A program made the position numbers and the translations under genes. Below are positions 1 to 6,700 of a stretch of 10,475 nt of DNA, piece by piece. Source of the stretch: WVWW01 sp041568335 (lineage in GTDB: Bacteria; Acidobacteriota; Polarisedimenticolia; Polarisedimenticolales; Polarisedimenticolaceae); NCBI GenBank assembly GCA_041568335.1, contig JBFFZZ010000092.1, positions 1 through 10,475 on the forward strand. Reading direction: 5' to 3'. Below the pieces are notes generated by a model, which saw only the letters and a list, made by a program, of their open reading frames with translations, had not been told where the DNA came from and made no database searches. Within the stretch, counting starts at the first letter, position 1. The number at the start of each line of letters is the position of its first letter.

Positions 1-480
1 GCCGCCGGCCGTCGCCACGACCGCCGGGGTTCCCGCACCCAGGATCCCCTCGAGCGCTTCACCCTCCAACCGGCGGTAATAGCGTTCTCCATGAAGCTCG
101 AAAATCTGTTCCAGGGGCAGCCCCGCCGTTTGCCGGATCAACGCGTCCATCTCGACGAACGGCAGCCCCAACGCGCGGGCGAGTCGCGGCCCGACGGTGC
201 TCTTACCGGCGCCACGCAGACCGGTCAGGGCAACGATCGGGGTCTCCTGCGTCGCCGGCCGCAGCAACCGATCCGGGGAGGTGTCGAGCGCCCGCGCGAC
301 GGCTTCCAGACGGCGGACGGAGATGTTACCGTCGCCGGATTCCACCCGAGCGAGAAAACGGACCGATAGACCGGAGCGGCGGGCGAGCTCCTCGCGGCTC
401 CACCGGCGGGCTTGCCGCCGACGCCGGACGCGGCGAGCGAGCGCCTGCAGCAGGTTCGATTGTCTCTCGGGCGTTGGCAT
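1..480 (-). CDS. boxR: BoxR/BzdR-type benzoyl-CoA-responsive repressor (3' end outside window)
   Basis: Reading the minus strand from the ATG at 480 gives 160 open codons that run off the left edge. Residues about 17-70 form an XRE-type helix-turn-helix, with EELARRSGLS followed by a GNIS element. Residues 81 onward look like shikimate kinase: a Walker A loop GLRGAGKST at 87-95, then FVEMD (shikimate kinases carry the binding Asp here), and a GERYYRRLE segment with a later VVATAGG. HTH fused to a shikimate-kinase-like domain is the hallmark of BzdR and BoxR, which repress benzoate catabolic genes until benzoyl-CoA binds the C-terminal domain. Divergent placement beside boxC and boxB agrees. 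No Shine-Dalgarno precedes the ATG; a TATAAT lies 8 nt upstream, so the mRNA may be leaderless. The effector is inferred from the family. Confidence 0.88.
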   Translation of the reverse strand, partial: MPTPERQSNLLQALARRVRRRRQARRWSREELARRSGLSVRFLARVESGDGNISVRRLEAVARALDTSPDRLLRPATQETPIVALTGLRGAGKSTVGPRLARALGLPFVEMDALIRQTAGLPLEQIFELHGERYYRRLEGEALEGILGAGTPAVVATAGG

Positions 481-488
481 GAAAGTGT

Positions 489-494
489 ATTATA
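489..494 (-). promoter_or_regulatory. -10 box of the boxR promoter
   Basis: On the minus strand this is a perfect TATAAT, followed by 8 nt and then the boxR ATG at 480. Transcription starting about 7-9 nt downstream of the box would begin at or within a base or two of the start codon. A candidate -35, TTTACC (518-513 on the minus strand), lies 18 bp upstream and matches TTGACA at four positions. Confidence 0.55.
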
Positions 495-508
495 GTGCAT
501 GAAAAGAG

Positions 509-524
509 TTTCGGTAAACCGAAA
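509..524. promoter_or_regulatory. Inner palindrome TTTCGGT-AA-ACCGAAA
   Basis: Two perfect 7-bp inverted arms, TTTCGGT at 509-515 and ACCGAAA at 518-524, flank an AA spacer. The palindrome sits between the two arms of the outer repeat and covers the positions where both divergent promoters would have their -35 elements. It has no TGCA, so it may bind a different protein or offer a second contact for the same regulator. It could also act only as a structural element. The palindrome is certain; its function is unknown. Confidence 0.5.
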
Positions 525-534
525 TCTGATGCAG

Positions 535-540
535 TATAAT
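535..540 (+). promoter_or_regulatory. -10 box of the boxC promoter
   Basis: This is a perfect TATAAT. Transcription would start near 547, leaving a leader of about 16 nt that just includes the GGAGG at 550-554 before the GTG at 563. No good -35 is found 16-18 bp upstream (CGGTAA or similar), so the promoter may need an activator or be weak without help. Confidence 0.6.
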
Positions 541-549
541 GCCTTCTTC

Positions 550-554
550 GGAGG
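550..554 (+). promoter_or_regulatory. Ribosome binding site that sets the boxC start at GTG 563
   Basis: A full GGAGG lies 8 nt before the GTG at 563. The in-frame ATG at 539 overlaps the -10 box and lies upstream of the expected transcription start, so it cannot be the normal start. Confidence 0.75.
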
Positions 555-562
555 ACTCTGAC

Positions 563-2218
563 GTGGCACTCGAAACGCAGGAACACCCGCCGATCTCGTT
601 CGAGACGGCGCCGGAACGCTACAAGCACTGGAATCTGGACATCGACGGGCCGATCGCGCGGCTCAGCCTCGACGTCCAGGAAGACCAGGGGCTTCGCCCC
701 GGCTATCAACTCAAACTCAACTCCTACGATCTCGGCGTCGACATCGAGCTCCAGGATGCGATCCAGCGGCTGCGTTTTGAACATCCGGGCGTGCGTTGCG
801 TGATCATCGGCGGTGCGAGCGAACGGATCTTCTGCGCCGGCGCGAACATCCACATGCTCGGCGCGTCGACCCACGCCTTCAAGGTCAACTTCTGCAAGTT
901 CACCAACGAGACACGGCTGTCGATCGAGGATGCGACGCAGGGGAGCGGACAACACTACCTCGCGGCGCTCAACGGCCCGTGCGCGGGTGGCGGCTACGAG
1001 CTGGCTCTCGCGTGCAGCGAGATCGTTCTCGTCGATGACGGCAATTCGGCGGTCAGCCTCCCGGAGACCCCGTTGCTCGCGGTGTTGCCGGGCACCGGTG
1101 GCCTGACGCGCCTGGTCGACAAGCGCAAGGTCCGCCGCGACCTGGCCGACGTGTTTTGCACGACGGCCGAGGGCGTCAAAGGCAAGCGTGCCGTCCGTTG
1201 GGGCCTCGTCGACGCCATCGCGCCGCGTAGCAAGTTCAACGACGCGGTGACCGAGCGTGCGATGAAGCTCGCGGAGTCGTCACCGGTACGCTCCGAGACC
1301 GGCATCGAGCTGACTCCGCTCGACAAGACGATCGAGGACGACCGCCTAACGTACGGTCACGTCGAGCTGGCGCTGGATCGGGACGCGCGCGTCGCAACCC
1401 TCCTCGTGAAGGCACCGGCCGAGCCCGGTCCCGCCGATGCGGGCGCGATCCGCGAGCTCGGGGCGTCGTGGTGGCCGCTCGCCACGTTCCGCGAGCTGGA
1501 CGATGCGCTGTGTCATCTGCGCATCAACGAGCCCGGGATCGGGTTGATCCTGGTCAAGACGAGCGGCGACGTTAACCATGTCCTTGCGATCGACCGCATC
1601 CTCGACGAGCAAGGCGACGATTGGTTCGTCAACGAGGTGCGCCTTCAGATCGCCCGCACGCTGCGCCGTCTCGACCTCACGGCCAAGTCCATTTTCGCGC
1701 TGGTGGAGCCGGGAAGCTGCTTCGCCGGGACGCTGTTCGAGCTGGCGTTGGCCGCCGATCGTTCGTACATGCTGGACGATCCGGACCGGCCGGTCGAGAT
1801 CGCGGTGAGCCCGCTCAACGGGGGTGCCTACCCGATGTCCCACGGACCGTCGCGGCTGGAGGTGCGTTTCTACGCGGAGCCCGCCCGAGCCGGAGAGATC
1901 CTCGCCGGCCAGCAACGCTACGACCCGGCCGACGCCGAGGACGCCGGGCTGATGACGGTCGTCGCCGACGATATCGATTACGAGGACGAGGTACGGCTGG
2001 CCATCGAGGAACGCGCGAGCATCTCGCCCGACGCGCTCACCGGGATGGAGGCGAGCCTGCGTTTCCCCGGCGCAGAGAACTGCGACAGCAAGATATTCGG
2101 CCGCCTGTCTGCGTGGCAAAACTGGATCTTCCAGCGTCCCAACGCCGTCGGCGAGAGCGGCGCCCTGACCCTCTACGGCCAACCCGAGCGACCCGTGTTC
2201 GACTACAGGAGGACCTGA
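563..2218 (+). CDS. boxC: 2,3-epoxybenzoyl-CoA dihydrolase / benzoyl-CoA-dihydrodiol lyase BoxC
   Basis: This 551-residue cytosolic protein matches the usual BoxC length of about 550 residues. BoxC hydrolytically opens 2,3-epoxybenzoyl-CoA made by BoxAB and cleaves it to 3,4-dehydroadipyl-CoA semialdehyde and formate. It contains two crotonase-like (enoyl-CoA hydratase) regions. The first has FCAGANIHMLG from residue 90, NGPCAGGGYELALAC from 137 and PETPLLAVLPGTGG from 167; these include the oxyanion-hole glycines and the acyl-CoA pocket. The second, degenerate copy has GSCFAGTLFELALAADRSYM from about 384. The start is GTG 563, chosen because GGAGG lies 8 nt upstream. The stop codon overlaps the boxB ATG by one base, so the two genes are translationally coupled. 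The function is from the family; I am confident of the assignment. Confidence 0.93.
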   Translation: MALETQEHPPISFETAPERYKHWNLDIDGPIARLSLDVQEDQGLRPGYQLKLNSYDLGVDIELQDAIQRLRFEHPGVRCVIIGGASERIFCAGANIHMLGASTHAFKVNFCKFTNETRLSIEDATQGSGQHYLAALNGPCAGGGYELALACSEIVLVDDGNSAVSLPETPLLAVLPGTGGLTRLVDKRKVRRDLADVFCTTAEGVKGKRAVRWGLVDAIAPRSKFNDAVTERAMKLAESSPVRSETGIELTPLDKTIEDDRLTYGHVELALDRDARVATLLVKAPAEPGPADAGAIRELGASWWPLATFRELDDALCHLRINEPGIGLILVKTSGDVNHVLAIDRILDEQGDDWFVNEVRLQIARTLRRLDLTAKSIFALVEPGSCFAGTLFELALAADRSYMLDDPDRPVEIAVSPLNGGAYPMSHGPSRLEVRFYAEPARAGEILAGQQRYDPADAEDAGLMTVVADDIDYEDEVRLAIEERASISPDALTGMEASLRFPGAENCDSKIFGRLSAWQNWIFQRPNAVGESGALTLYGQPERPVFDYRRT

Positions 2219-3627
2219 TGCAGCTGTTCGAGAAGATCCCCAACAACGTGAACCTCTCGCAAAACCGCCGTCTTCAACGGGCGCTGGAGCGCTGGCAGCC
2301 GAACTACATCAAATGGTGGCAGGATGCCGGCCCGGCGGACTTCCAGGCCGACGACATCTACCTGCGCACGGCGATCAGTGTGGACGCCAAGGGTTGGGCG
2401 AACTTCGACTACGTCAAGATGCCGGATTACAAGTGGGGCATCTTCCTCGCCGAGCCGGAGCAAGACCGCCGCATCCCGTGCGGCGACGATTACGGCAAGC
2501 CGGCGTGGCAGGAAGTGCCCGGAGAGTTCCGCAACCACCTGCGTCGCATCATCGTGACCCAGGGCGACACCGAACCGGCAAGTGTCGAACAGCAACGGTT
2601 GCTCAGCGCCTGCGCGCCGAGCATGTACGACTGCCGCAACCTGTTCCAGGTCAACGTCGAGGAAGGGCGGCATCTCTGGGCGATGGTGTACCTGCTGCAC
2701 GCCCACTTCGGTCGCGACGGCCGCGAGGAGGCCGAGGAACTGCTCGAGCGACGCTCGGGGGATTTCGACAAGCCGCGCATCCTGACGACTTTCAACGAAC
2801 CGATCGACGACTGGTTGTCCTTTTTCATGTTCACGATGTTCACGGACCGCGACGGGAAGTACCAGCTCTTGGCGCTGGCGGAAAGCGGGTTCGACGCGCT
2901 CAGCCGTACCACGCGGTTCATGTTGACCGAGGAAGCCCACCACATGTTCGTGGGCGAGACCGGGGTCGGCCGAGTCGTCAAGCGCGCGTGCGAGCTGATG
3001 AAGGAAGACCCCAACGAGGATGCGCGCGCTCAAGGCGGGATCGATCTCGAGACGATCCAGCGCTACATCAACTTCTGGTACTCGTCGAGCCTCGACCTGT
3101 TTGGTGGCGAGATCTCGTCGAACGCGGCGGACTACTTCGCTTCGGGTCTCAAGGGTCGCGCCCACGAGGGCAAGAAGTTCGACGACCACCTGGCCATGGA
3201 AGGCTACTACAACATGGAAATCCTCGAGGACGACCGTCTCGTGTCCAAGGAGGTCCCGCTACGCAACGCGATGAACGAGATCCTACGCGACGCATACGTC
3301 GACGACAACGAGCGTGGCGTGGCGCGCTGGAACAAGATCATCAAGGAGGCGGGCATCGACTACACGCTGAGTTTGCCGAACCGGCGATTCAACCGCAAGA
3401 TGGGGCTGCACTCCGGGCGGCACTTCGACCTCTCCGGCAACCCGATCACCGAGGAGCAGTTCAATGCGATGCGCGACGAGTGGTTGCCCACCGACGCCGA
3501 CAAGGCCTATATCAAGCACCTCATGAAGCCGGTGATCGAGCCGGGCAAGATGGCAAACTGGCTTGCGGCGCCCGCCCGCGGGATCAACCACAAGCCGATC
3601 GACTTCGAGTACATCCGGCGCGTGTAG
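2218..3627 (+). CDS. boxB: Benzoyl-CoA 2,3-epoxidase (oxygenase subunit) BoxB
   Basis: This is a 469-residue diiron oxygenase, close to the usual BoxB length of about 470. With the reductase BoxA it uses O2 and NADPH to epoxidise benzoyl-CoA at C2-C3. Iron-ligand candidates form two ExxH pairs, E149/H152 (in EEGRHLW) and E239/H242 (in TEEAHHMF), together with E119 (GDTEPAS) and D210. All six sit one residue before the ligands I recall for the Azoarcus evansii enzyme, so the site looks complete. The ATG shares its A with the boxC TGA, and AGGAGG (2207-2212) is 5 nt upstream. The longer open frame continuing upstream is only boxC read out of frame. The next gene is convergent and ends 12 nt away, so the operon stops here and contains no boxA. 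Confidence 0.95.
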   Translation: MQLFEKIPNNVNLSQNRRLQRALERWQPNYIKWWQDAGPADFQADDIYLRTAISVDAKGWANFDYVKMPDYKWGIFLAEPEQDRRIPCGDDYGKPAWQEVPGEFRNHLRRIIVTQGDTEPASVEQQRLLSACAPSMYDCRNLFQVNVEEGRHLWAMVYLLHAHFGRDGREEAEELLERRSGDFDKPRILTTFNEPIDDWLSFFMFTMFTDRDGKYQLLALAESGFDALSRTTRFMLTEEAHHMFVGETGVGRVVKRACELMKEDPNEDARAQGGIDLETIQRYINFWYSSSLDLFGGEISSNAADYFASGLKGRAHEGKKFDDHLAMEGYYNMEILEDDRLVSKEVPLRNAMNEILRDAYVDDNERGVARWNKIIKEAGIDYTLSLPNRRFNRKMGLHSGRHFDLSGNPITEEQFNAMRDEWLPTDADKAYIKHLMKPVIEPGKMANWLAAPARGINHKPIDFEYIRRV

Positions 3628-3639
3628 GACAGGCTCCGC

Positions 3640-4821
3640 TCAATCGGCGGCGGGTCTGAACAGCGACCGCGCCGTCCACAGGACGGCGAAAAGCAAAAGA
3701 CCGGAGCCAAGTCGAATGGCCGTGTGCCGGGTCGCGGCGAGTCCCACGACGAGCAAGGGTGCGGCCACCGACCAGGCGAACACCGCCGGCCGAACACGTC
3801 CGGCGCCGGCACTCAAACGGTGCAGCCACAGGAACAGGAGGGCGAGAACGGTCTGACCCAGTCCGGCGAGCAGACCGGCCACGCCGTACGCCATGATCCA
3901 GGCGGGCTCGTTGTCGCCGAGCGCATCCCGCAGCAACGCCGGAGCGAGGGCCGCCGCCGCCGCGAGCCAGATCGCACCGAGAAGCCAAACCGATGACGCT
4001 CCCGGCGGCAAGGGCCGTGCCGCGGCGCGGGCATGGGCCGCCAGACAACCGCAGCAGACAATCACGCCGGCGATCGCGGTAATGCCGAATCCGAGCTCGT
4101 ACGGCTCACCGAGCAACAGCGAGACGAACACACCGGCGGCGCCGATCTGAACGAGAACCGCGCCGTGCAGGCTCCAGCGCGGCGCCGGTGGAGGGGCGCC
4201 GGTGCGGGCGAACAGGGCCAGGTGCCCCAGAGCCAGCGCGGTCATGAAAACCCAGCCCAGCGCGGCCAGGTGGGCGTGCGCATAAACGTTGTGCAGGCTG
4301 TAGCCCGGCAGGATCGTTTCCGTCTTGTTGATGCCGAGCAACAGCCCGACGAACGCGGTGGCCAGCAGGTTGAGCCAGGCCAGGTTGAGCTGCAGCTTGA
4401 TCGTCGCGGGCACCTCGGTCACCGCGAACGCCATGCCCAATCGAGCGGCGATCACGAGGATCGCGATCCCCAGCAGGCCGGCCGACCAGGTCATCCCGTT
4501 GAACTCCTCGATCCAGAAGTGGCTCGCCAGCCCGCTGGACCCCGCGGCCCACGCCGCGAAGAGCCAACCGTCGAGCCGGCGCGCGGGAGAGTCCAGCCGG
4601 GCTGCGGCCAGGTACAGGAGCCCGATCAGCGACGAGCTGATCCAGCCCAGGGTCAGCGCGTGGACCACGGCGACCATCTTCGGGTGGTAGAAGAAGCCCG
4701 CGATCAGGTTGGGGTCCCAGAGCGTGACGACGCAGGCGCTCCCCAGCCCCACGTGGGCCAGCGCCAGATAGGCCAGCACCACCCAGCGGGGCGCACCTCG
4801 AGCCGGCAACGAGCGATCCAT
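3640..4821 (-). CDS. Polytopic membrane protein of the COX1/NnrS-like type, function unknown
   Basis: This 393-residue protein is very hydrophobic, with about 12 predicted helices starting at residue 13. Histidines recur at helix starts: H54 in HALTLGW, and H182/H184 in HAHLAALGW. Both regions show the pattern H-x4-GW, which suggests an internal duplication. H23, H46 (FFYHPK), H101 (SHFW) and H177 are also in or next to helices. The DPNLIAGFFYHP opening and the HAHLAALGW segment resemble proteins loosely related to heme-copper oxidase subunit I and NnrS. Haem or metal binding is therefore possible but not shown. The gene lies 26 nt after the adaptor gene on the same strand and converges on boxB. 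No Shine-Dalgarno precedes the ATG; TAGTAT lies 7 nt upstream. I do not know its role. Confidence 0.75.
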   Translation of the reverse strand: MDRSLPARGAPRWVVLAYLALAHVGLGSACVVTLWDPNLIAGFFYHPKMVAVVHALTLGWISSSLIGLLYLAAARLDSPARRLDGWLFAAWAAGSSGLASHFWIEEFNGMTWSAGLLGIAILVIAARLGMAFAVTEVPATIKLQLNLAWLNLLATAFVGLLLGINKTETILPGYSLHNVYAHAHLAALGWVFMTALALGHLALFARTGAPPPAPRWSLHGAVLVQIGAAGVFVSLLLGEPYELGFGITAIAGVIVCCGCLAAHARAAARPLPPGASSVWLLGAIWLAAAAALAPALLRDALGDNEPAWIMAYGVAGLLAGLGQTVLALLFLWLHRLSAGAGRVRPAVFAWSVAAPLLVVGLAATRHTAIRLGSGLLLFAVLWTARSLFRPAAD

Positions 4822-4828
4822 GGCGGGG

Positions 4829-4834
4829 ATACTA
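4829..4834 (-). promoter_or_regulatory. Possible -10 box giving a leaderless transcript of the COX1-like gene
   Basis: On the minus strand TAGTAT is followed by CCCCGCC and the ATG at 4821. The 7-nt spacing is that expected of a leaderless promoter, and there is no ribosome binding site. The element lies in the short gap after the adaptor gene. No clear -35 was found, so confidence is low. Confidence 0.3.
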
Positions 4835-4847
4835 AAACAACGTCGAG

Positions 4848-6002
4848 CTAGCGTGAACGGAAGCGAACCTCGATCGTCTCACCTGGGGTCAGCTTCATGG
4901 CCGGTTGAGGCGCGATCACCACTGCGCGTCCGTAGTCGGCCACCTGCGGGTTGCGCCACAGCCTCTGAGGGAGCATCTCGATGCCGGGGCTCACGCGGAG
5001 CACGACCGAATCCGAAACGACTCCGGGTCGGGTGTGGCTGACCAGCCTGACGGGTTGCTGTTCCTGGACCCGCAGCCCGTCGGCCTCCGCGAGGTACGCG
5101 ACGATCTCGTTGACCGTGCGCTCGGAGATCATCACGACCGGTTCGCCGGGCACGACCGCCTGGCCCTGGCGGCCGAAGACGCTCGACACCCGGCCGTCCA
5201 CCGGGCTGCGCAGCACGAGGCTGGCGCGCTGCACCTGGATCTCGCGCAGCCGTGCCGCTTCGATCGAGATCGCCTCCTGGAGCGGTCGCAGCTGGGGCGC
5301 GGCGGCGGGGACCACGGCGAGGTCGGCCTCGTACGCCGCGCGGCGTTCGCGAGCGACCCGGTATTCCTCCTCCGTTTCCGTGAGCAGGACCTTGTTCTTC
5401 GTCAGACGCGTGTCAACGACGTCGTGCGCGGCCTTGACCATGTCGAAGAACGCCTGCCCGATGATGCCCTCCTCCAGAAGTTGTCGGTTGCGCTCGACGT
5501 CGAGCCACAACCGGCTGCGCTCGACCTCGTCGCTCTCGATAATCACGCGCAGCGACAACGCCGCAAGCCGACGATCTTCCTCGTCGATCTGGAATCGCCG
5601 CAGATCGGCATTGACGTCGGCGAGCCCGCTGCCGGCGCCGCTGAGCATCTGCGCACGCGCGGCCTCGAGATCGGCCTGCAGCTTCGTGATCGTCGCGTTG
5701 GCCGTCTCGATCGTCGCCAGCACGGGACGTTCGTCGAGCGTGGCCACGACCTCTCCCGCCTGGACGTCCTGGAACAACGAGACCACGAGCGAATCGATCG
5801 TTCCGGTCGCGATCGCGGAGACCTCGTAATGCGGTGCCTGCGCCAGGCCGATGTACTGGTAGCTGCGTGCCCGGTTCGTCAGCAGCACCACGCAGAGCAG
5901 CGCGCACACCGACCACACGATCACCGGTAGCGAGCGTTGCTTGAAGTGAGCAATACGCTGCGCCTGGGGCGTGACGATCGGTGTGTGGTCCGCGGGTGTC
6001 AC
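4848..6002 (-). CDS. HlyD-like membrane-fusion (periplasmic adaptor) protein
   Basis: This 384-residue protein is anchored in the inner membrane. Residues 1-24 are a short cytosolic tail, and about 25-42 form one transmembrane helix. The rest should be periplasmic: a first lipoyl half (about 60-95, with GTIDSLVV and VQAGEVVATLDERP), a long charged helical region (about 97-245) suited to a coiled-coil hairpin, then a second lipoyl half with SPVDGRVSSVFGRQGQAV and a beta-barrel segment ending in TPGETIEVRF. This is the standard architecture of HlyD/EmrA-type adaptors that link an inner-membrane pump to an outer-membrane channel. No ABC, MFS or RND pump lies beside it; the neighbours are DUF4956 and VTC genes. 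The start is GTG 6002, 3 nt after the DUF4956 stop, with a GAGG about 8 nt upstream. The substrate is unknown. Confidence 0.85.
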   Translation of the reverse strand: MTPADHTPIVTPQAQRIAHFKQRSLPVIVWSVCALLCVVLLTNRARSYQYIGLAQAPHYEVSAIATGTIDSLVVSLFQDVQAGEVVATLDERPVLATIETANATITKLQADLEAARAQMLSGAGSGLADVNADLRRFQIDEEDRRLAALSLRVIIESDEVERSRLWLDVERNRQLLEEGIIGQAFFDMVKAAHDVVDTRLTKNKVLLTETEEEYRVARERRAAYEADLAVVPAAAPQLRPLQEAISIEAARLREIQVQRASLVLRSPVDGRVSSVFGRQGQAVVPGEPVVMISERTVNEIVAYLAEADGLRVQEQQPVRLVSHTRPGVVSDSVVLRVSPGIEMLPQRLWRNPQVADYGRAVVIAPQPAMKLTPGETIEVRFRSR

Positions 6003-6005
6003 CGG

Positions 6006-6698
6006 TTAAACCTCGGAAAGCTCACTGCGCAGGACGAGAGACACGTGAGTGACATGGTCGAGCCCCCGCAACGCGGACAGCAGCTCGGGACTGCGGTCCC
6101 GATCGCGCAAGCCGACCTGGTAAACGAATTCGGCGCTTTCCTCCTCGCCGCTCTGGCGTGTCGAGATCGGTTTGACGGCCCTGCAGAACCGATCCAGCAG
6201 GTCCGTGGACTCGCGACGACCCAGGCCGGCCCGCGAGACGCGGACCGTCAGGTAGCCGTCGTAACGGCCGAGCGTTCCGAAGCGGGTCGCGTTCATATAC
6301 CAGACGACCAGCAGCAGTGCGACCGTGCCGAGAATCGCCACCAGGTAGCGCTGGGAGCCGACGGCCATGCCGACGACCAGCGAGATGAACACGAAAACCG
6401 TGTCCCGGGTGTCCTTGAGTACGTTGCGAAAACGGATCAGCGCCAGCGCGCCGATCAGACCGAACGCGGTGATGATGCTGTTGCCGATGACGAACATCAC
6501 CAGCGAAACGACCAGCGTCATCAGCACCAGCGATTGGGTGAACGAGCGCGAATAGGACAGGCCGCTGTGCGTCCAGGCGTAGGTCCAGGCGATCACCTGG
6601 CCCAGAACGAACGCGAGCAACAGCGCCAGCAGCGTCGACTCGAGCGAAAAATCGCCTCCGCCGGCCGGTCCACTGAGTGCTTCGAACAATCCGTCCAT
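6006..6698 (-). CDS. DUF4956 domain membrane protein
   Basis: The protein has 230 residues from the ATG at 6698. The N-terminal half carries about four or five hydrophobic helices (roughly 20-42, 57-72, 75-88, 100-114, 118-135). Between the third and fourth is the signature RFRNVLKDTRDT (89-100), typical of DUF4956. The preceding FGLIGALALIRFR recalls MgtC-like membrane proteins, a resemblance only. Residues about 140-230 are soluble and look like a small alpha/beta (ACT-like) domain that should face the cytosol. DUF4956 proteins are often encoded beside VTC-domain proteins, as here: the start lies 2 nt after the VTC stop. A TTG at 6704 would overlap that stop and add two residues; the ATG is preferred. 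A role as membrane partner of the VTC enzyme is inference. Confidence 0.85.
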   Translation of the reverse strand: MDGLFEALSGPAGGGDFSLESTLLALLLAFVLGQVIAWTYAWTHSGLSYSRSFTQSLVLMTLVVSLVMFVIGNSIITAFGLIGALALIRFRNVLKDTRDTVFVFISLVVGMAVGSQRYLVAILGTVALLLVVWYMNATRFGTLGRYDGYLTVRVSRAGLGRRESTDLLDRFCRAVKPISTRQSGEEESAEFVYQVGLRDRDRSPELLSALRGLDHVTHVSLVLRSELSEV

Positions 6699-6700
6699 CG

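Larger units (their letters stand above)
488..541. promoter_or_regulatory. Outer inverted repeat of the boxR-boxC divergent promoter (likely BoxR operator)
   Basis: The left arm TATTATAGTGCAT (488-500) and right arm ATGCAGTATAATG (529-541) are inverted copies matching at 11 of 13 positions. Each arm includes TGCA next to an AT-rich block, in the form TGTA-N6-TGCA (486-499) and TGCA-N6-TGCC (530-543). As I recall, TGCA repeats spaced by about 6 bp are the recognition elements of BzdR-type repressors. Each arm also contains a -10 box for one of the two opposed promoters, so a bound repressor would block both. The repeat is seen directly; assigning it to BoxR is inference. Confidence 0.65.

Noticed and set aside
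539..562. ATG at 539 as the start of boxC, giving a protein 8 residues longer.
   Set aside because: It overlaps the TATAAT at 535-540 and lies before the expected transcription start. GTG 563 has a GGAGG at ideal spacing.
1621..2217. In-frame upstream extension of boxB to 668 residues.
   Set aside because: The extra part is boxC read in another frame, rich in Arg and Gly and unlike BoxB. ATG 2218 has AGGAGG 5 nt upstream and gives the family length.
2203..3189. Minus-strand open frame of 328 codons opposite boxB.
   Set aside because: It is antisense to a gene with intact catalytic motifs, and no ribosome site or family resemblance was seen.
3628..3639. A shared bidirectional terminator between boxB and the convergent COX1-like gene.
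   Set aside because: The 12-nt gap has no stable stem with a T-run. Termination must occur inside the opposing gene or by another means.
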